Shown here one piece after another: positions 6,522-8,798 of a stretch of DNA of 8,798 nucleotides (within the stretch, counting starts at the first letter, position 1; each line of letters opens with the position of its first letter). Source of the DNA: Burkholderiales bacterium. GTDB taxonomy: Bacteria; Pseudomonadota; Gammaproteobacteria; Burkholderiales; Burkholderiaceae_F. The translations under genes and the position numbers were made by a program. Below the pieces are notes generated by a model. It ran no database searches and had not been told where the DNA came from. It saw nothing but the letters and a program-made list of their open reading frames with translations. The stretch is taken from NCBI GenBank assembly GCA_024641225.1, contig JAHEDN010000088.1, forward strand, positions 1 through 8,798, written 5' to 3'.

Positions 6522-7400
6522 TCAGCAGACGACCGCCGTCGCTTGCATCGCCACTGCGCCGACATTGTTGGTTGACCACAGGGCAACGGTGCCGTCGGCC
6601 GCGGGCGCGCCAGCGTGCAGCGCAAACGGCGAGATGTCGAACGTCGGCCGCAGCGCGCGGAACTCGAAGCGCTCGACGCTGCGTCCCGGTGCGACCTGTG
6701 CCTGCAGGAACTCGAGCAGCATCGTCGCGATCAACGGACCGTGCACGACCAGGCCGGGATAACCCTCGATGTCACGTGCGTAGTCGCGGTCGTAGTGGAT
6801 GCGGTGGCCGTTGAAAGTCACCGCGGAGTAGCGAAACATCTGCACCGGCCCGACGCTGACCTTGTGCACGATCTCGCCCTGGCGCTCGAACGGTGCCTCA
6901 CCGCGCCTCGCCTGCACCGCCAGCTCGGCCAGCGCGCGGCGCTCTTCTTCACTGGCCTCGTCTCGATAGACGATGTCGTGCTCGTCGTCGAGCAGCAGCG
7001 CGTCGCGCGTTCGATACTGGTGGCCCACCGTGACCAGCACCATCTCGCCGGTCCTGCCGCGCTTGGCCTCGCACTTGAGGATCGTCGACACCCGTTCGAG
7101 CGTGTCGCCGACTCGCAGTTCGCCGTGCCAGCGCAGCCGGCTGCCGGCCCACATGCGACGCGGCTGCGCAGTGGCCGGCAGGAAGCCTCCTTTCCTTGGA
7201 TGACCATCGCGGCCCAGCGCGCTCATCGGCTCGACCGCGTTGAAGAACGCCCAGTGCCAGGCCGGCGGCAGCGGCGCACCGTCGCGCACATCGAGCAGAT
7301 CAGTGCGGTCCAGCGTTGCCGCCAGCCAGCGGACGAGCCGTGCATCGACGGTTTCGGTCGATCGCTGACTGCGGCCGACCCAACTCGACAGTTCGTTCAT
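6522..7400 (-). CDS. MaoC/HTD2-type acyl-CoA (FAS1-like) dehydratase
   Basis: This looks like a double hot-dog enoyl hydratase/dehydratase acting on acyl-CoA thioesters; the 292-residue length fits the HTD2-like group, which includes mesaconyl-C4-CoA and itaconyl-CoA hydratases. The N-terminal half (about 15-130) carries PPAWHWAFF (45-53), a GGFLPATAQPRRMWAGS stretch (71-87) and LRVGDTLERVSTI. The C-terminal hot-dog has the hydratase signature FNGHRIHYDRDYA (196-208), followed by GYPGLVVHGPL (213-223). His202 is the predicted catalytic His; by my alignment the usual partner Asp of R-specific hydratases falls on Asn197. The ATG at 7400 lies 20 nt after the fba stop and has only a weak GGGCCGGG upstream, so coupling to fba translation is plausible. 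The same frame stays open upstream through fba, but that is a shadow. The substrate is not decided by anything in the window, and its role beside glycolytic genes is unclear. Confidence 0.88.
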   Translation of the reverse strand: MNELSSWVGRSQRSTETVDARLVRWLAATLDRTDLLDVRDGAPLPPAWHWAFFNAVEPMSALGRDGHPRKGGFLPATAQPRRMWAGSRLRWHGELRVGDTLERVSTILKCEAKRGRTGEMVLVTVGHQYRTRDALLLDDEHDIVYRDEASEEERRALAELAVQARRGEAPFERQGEIVHKVSVGPVQMFRYSAVTFNGHRIHYDRDYARDIEGYPGLVVHGPLIATMLLEFLQAQVAPGRSVERFEFRALRPTFDISPFALHAGAPAADGTVALWSTNNVGAVAMQATAVVC

Positions 7401-7420
7401 CGCAGACCCGGCCCGCCGGC

Positions 7421-8485
7421 TCAGTGCACGTGCTGGCTGAGTTCGCCGGTCGTGTACTTGTGCGCGACCTTCTCCAGCGCCAGCGGCTGGATCTTGCCGC
7501 CCTGGCCTTCGCAGCCGAACTGCTGGTAGCGCTCCTTGCAGATCTTCTTGGCCGCCGCGCGTGCCGGCTTGAGGAAGTCGCGCGGGTCGAAGTGACTCGG
7601 GTTCTCGAACAGGAACTTGCGCGTGGCTGCCGTCATCGCGAGCCGGATGTCGGTGTCGATGTTGACCTTGCGCACGCCGTGCTTGATCGCCTCCTGGATT
7701 TCCTCGACCGGCACGCCGTAGGTTTCCTTCATCTGCCCGCCGTACTTGCGGATTTCCTCGAGCAGGTCCTGCGGCACGCTGGACGAGCCGTGCATCACCA
7801 GATGCGTGTTCGGGATGCGCTGATGGATCTGCTTGATGCGCTCGATCGCCAGGATGTCGCCGGTCGGCTTGCGGGTGAACTTGTAGGCACCGTGCGAAGT
7901 GCCGATGGCGATCGCCAGCGCGTCGAGCTGCGTCCTCTTGACGAAGTCGGCCGCCTGGTCGGGATCGGTCAGCAGCATCTCCTTGGTCATCGTGATCTCG
8001 GCTCCGTGGCCGTCTTCCTTGTCGCCGCGCATCGTCTCGAGCGAACCGAGGCAGCCGAGCTCGCCCTCGACGCTGACGCCGAGCTTGTGCGCCAGATCGA
8101 CGACCTTCCTGGTGACCTGCACGTTGTAGTCGTAGTCGGCCACCGTCTTGCCGTCTTCCTTCAGCGAGCCGTCCATCATCACGCTGGAAAAGCCGAGCTT
8201 GATTGCGCCTTCGCATACCGCGGGCGAGGCGCCGTGGTCCTGGTGCATGGCGATCGGGATCACCGGGTAGCTTTCGATCGCCGCCTGGATCAGGTGGGCG
8301 AGGAACTTCTCGCCGGCGTACTTTCGTGCGCCGGCCGACGCCTGCATGATCACCGGCGCGTTCACTTCGGCGGCCGCCTCCATGATCGCCTGCACCTGTT
8401 CGAGGTTGTTGACGTTGAAGGCGGGGATGCCGTAGCCGTTTTCCGCCGCATGATCGAGAAGCTGTCGCATTGATACCAGTGCCAT
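7421..8485 (-). CDS. fba: Fructose-1,6-bisphosphate aldolase, class II (Calvin-type, IIB)
   Basis: This zinc enzyme reversibly cleaves fructose 1,6-bisphosphate to dihydroxyacetone phosphate and glyceraldehyde 3-phosphate in glycolysis, gluconeogenesis and, in autotrophs, the Calvin cycle. The 354-residue protein is full length, with the TIM-barrel opening MALVSMRQLLDHAAENGYGI and PAFNVNN. HQDHG (81-85) holds catalytic Asp83 and zinc ligand His84. EGELG has Glu142. GTSHGAYK has zinc ligand His198, and MHGSSSVP has zinc ligand His232. VNIDTDIR (274-281) binds substrate phosphate. The sequence resembles the long IIB/CbbA subgroup (ending GCEGQGGKIQPL...) rather than the E. coli FbaA type. The ATG at 8485 has GGAGG five bases upstream. 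It follows pyk by 75 nt, an arrangement common in betaproteobacteria (pgk-pyk-fba). There is no RuBisCO or other cbb gene here, so a Calvin-cycle role is not implied. Confidence 0.97.
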   Translation of the reverse strand: MALVSMRQLLDHAAENGYGIPAFNVNNLEQVQAIMEAAAEVNAPVIMQASAGARKYAGEKFLAHLIQAAIESYPVIPIAMHQDHGASPAVCEGAIKLGFSSVMMDGSLKEDGKTVADYDYNVQVTRKVVDLAHKLGVSVEGELGCLGSLETMRGDKEDGHGAEITMTKEMLLTDPDQAADFVKRTQLDALAIAIGTSHGAYKFTRKPTGDILAIERIKQIHQRIPNTHLVMHGSSSVPQDLLEEIRKYGGQMKETYGVPVEEIQEAIKHGVRKVNIDTDIRLAMTAATRKFLFENPSHFDPRDFLKPARAAAKKICKERYQQFGCEGQGGKIQPLALEKVAHKYTTGELSQHVH

Positions 8486-8536
8486 CGTGTCCTCCGTCAG
8501 TCAGAAAAGTCTATCCGGTTCGCCTGCGTCGGCCAT

Positions 8537-8561
8537 GTCAGGAACTCGCCGCGGTCCTGAC
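8537..8561 (-). repeat. Inverted repeat at the pyk stop codon
   Basis: GTCAGGA at 8537-8543 and TCCTGAC at 8555-8561 are perfect reverse complements with an 11-nt loop; the repeat touches the last base of the pyk stop codon. There is no T run right after it on the minus strand (a TTTT comes about 25 nt later), so it is not a classical intrinsic terminator. It could be a processing or attenuation hairpin between pyk and fba. Confidence 0.35.
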
Positions 8562-8798
8562 TAGGCTTCCGCCCCTTCGTCTGCCACGCGCACGATCTTC
8601 AGCGTATTGGTGCCGCCGGGCTGTCCCATCGGCTCGCCGCAGGTCAGCACGATGAGGTCGCCGTGCCTGACGCGCGATCGGTCGAGCAGCAGACGCTCGG
8701 CGGCCGCCAGCGCTAGGTCGCGATCGTCGATGATCGAGAAGTGCAGCGGCCGGACGTTCCGGTAAAGGGCCAGGCGGCGTTGCGTCGTCACGCTCGGC
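8561..8798 (-). CDS. pyk: Pyruvate kinase, C-terminal fragment (5' part beyond window edge)
   Basis: Pyruvate kinase converts phosphoenolpyruvate + ADP to pyruvate + ATP. Only the last 79 codons are in the window, corresponding to the alpha/beta C-terminal domain; the catalytic barrel is outside. The visible part has TTQRRLALYRNVRPLHF, the junction normally seen as ARRLALYRGV-P in pyruvate kinases, and the near-terminal GDLIVLTCGEPMGQPGGTNT, the hallmark of the C-terminal domain that often forms the allosteric effector site. The frame is open to the window edge, so the GTG at 8791 is an internal Val, not a start. The stop is TAG at 8561-8563. Position directly before fba fits the pgk-pyk-fba gene order of betaproteobacteria. 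Confidence 0.93.
   Translation of the reverse strand, partial: PSVTTQRRLALYRNVRPLHFSIIDDRDLALAAAERLLLDRSRVRHGDLIVLTCGEPMGQPGGTNTLKIVRVADEGAEA

Noticed and set aside
7401..8216. Long N-terminal extension of the acyl dehydratase (start at 8216)
   Set aside because: The extension runs through fba in another frame and is Arg/Gly/Ala-rich; the ATG at 7400 gives a normal-length dehydratase.
7316..8473. 385-codon plus-strand frame across fba
   Set aside because: It is a mirror of the fba coding sequence; fba is unambiguous by its zinc and catalytic motifs.
8486..8536. Possible fba promoter (CTGACA with TAGACT on the minus strand)
   Set aside because: The spacing is about 22 nt, too long for sigma-70, and both boxes are imperfect.

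Overview
The window is a GC-rich, gene-dense bacterial segment in which every supported gene lies on the minus strand. It reads (in transcription order, high to low coordinates) pyruvate kinase 3' end, class II fructose-bisphosphate aldolase, a MaoC/HTD2-type acyl dehydratase, a beta-phosphoglucomutase-like HAD protein, trehalose-6-phosphate phosphatase, a GH65 glycoside phosphorylase/hydrolase, and pyruvate phosphate dikinase (3' end missing). The adjacency pyk-fba and the Calvin-type (class IIB) aldolase suggest a high-GC proteobacterium, most likely a betaproteobacterium. This is an inference from gene order and protein flavour only.

Layout. 8561-8798: last ~79 codons of pyk. 8486-8560: short gap with a small inverted repeat. 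7421-8485: fba. 6522-7400: acyl dehydratase, 20 nt after fba. 5675-6457: beta-PGM-like HAD, 64 nt after the dehydratase. 4885-5685: otsB, overlapping the HAD gene. 2395-4836: GH65, 48 nt after otsB. 2186-2394: about 209 nt without a gene but with several inverted repeats. 1-2185: ppdK, 728 codons visible, C-terminal part beyond the window edge.

How it may work together. The central three genes form a disaccharide module: OtsB would release trehalose from trehalose 6-phosphate, a GH65 phosphorylase could split a glucose disaccharide into beta-glucose 1-phosphate plus an acceptor, and the beta-PGM-like enzyme would turn beta-glucose 1-phosphate into glucose 6-phosphate. The flanking genes (aldolase, pyruvate kinase, PPDK) are lower glycolysis/gluconeogenesis steps, so the segment looks like a central-carbon cluster with an inserted trehalose/disaccharide cassette. 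The order HAD - OtsB - GH65 matches the domain order of the single large mycobacterial protein OtsB1 (Rv2006), as I recall it, which makes this look like the unfused counterpart. No trehalose-6-phosphate synthase (otsA), transporter or regulator is in view. I see no tRNA, rRNA, CRISPR array, insertion sequence or phage gene.
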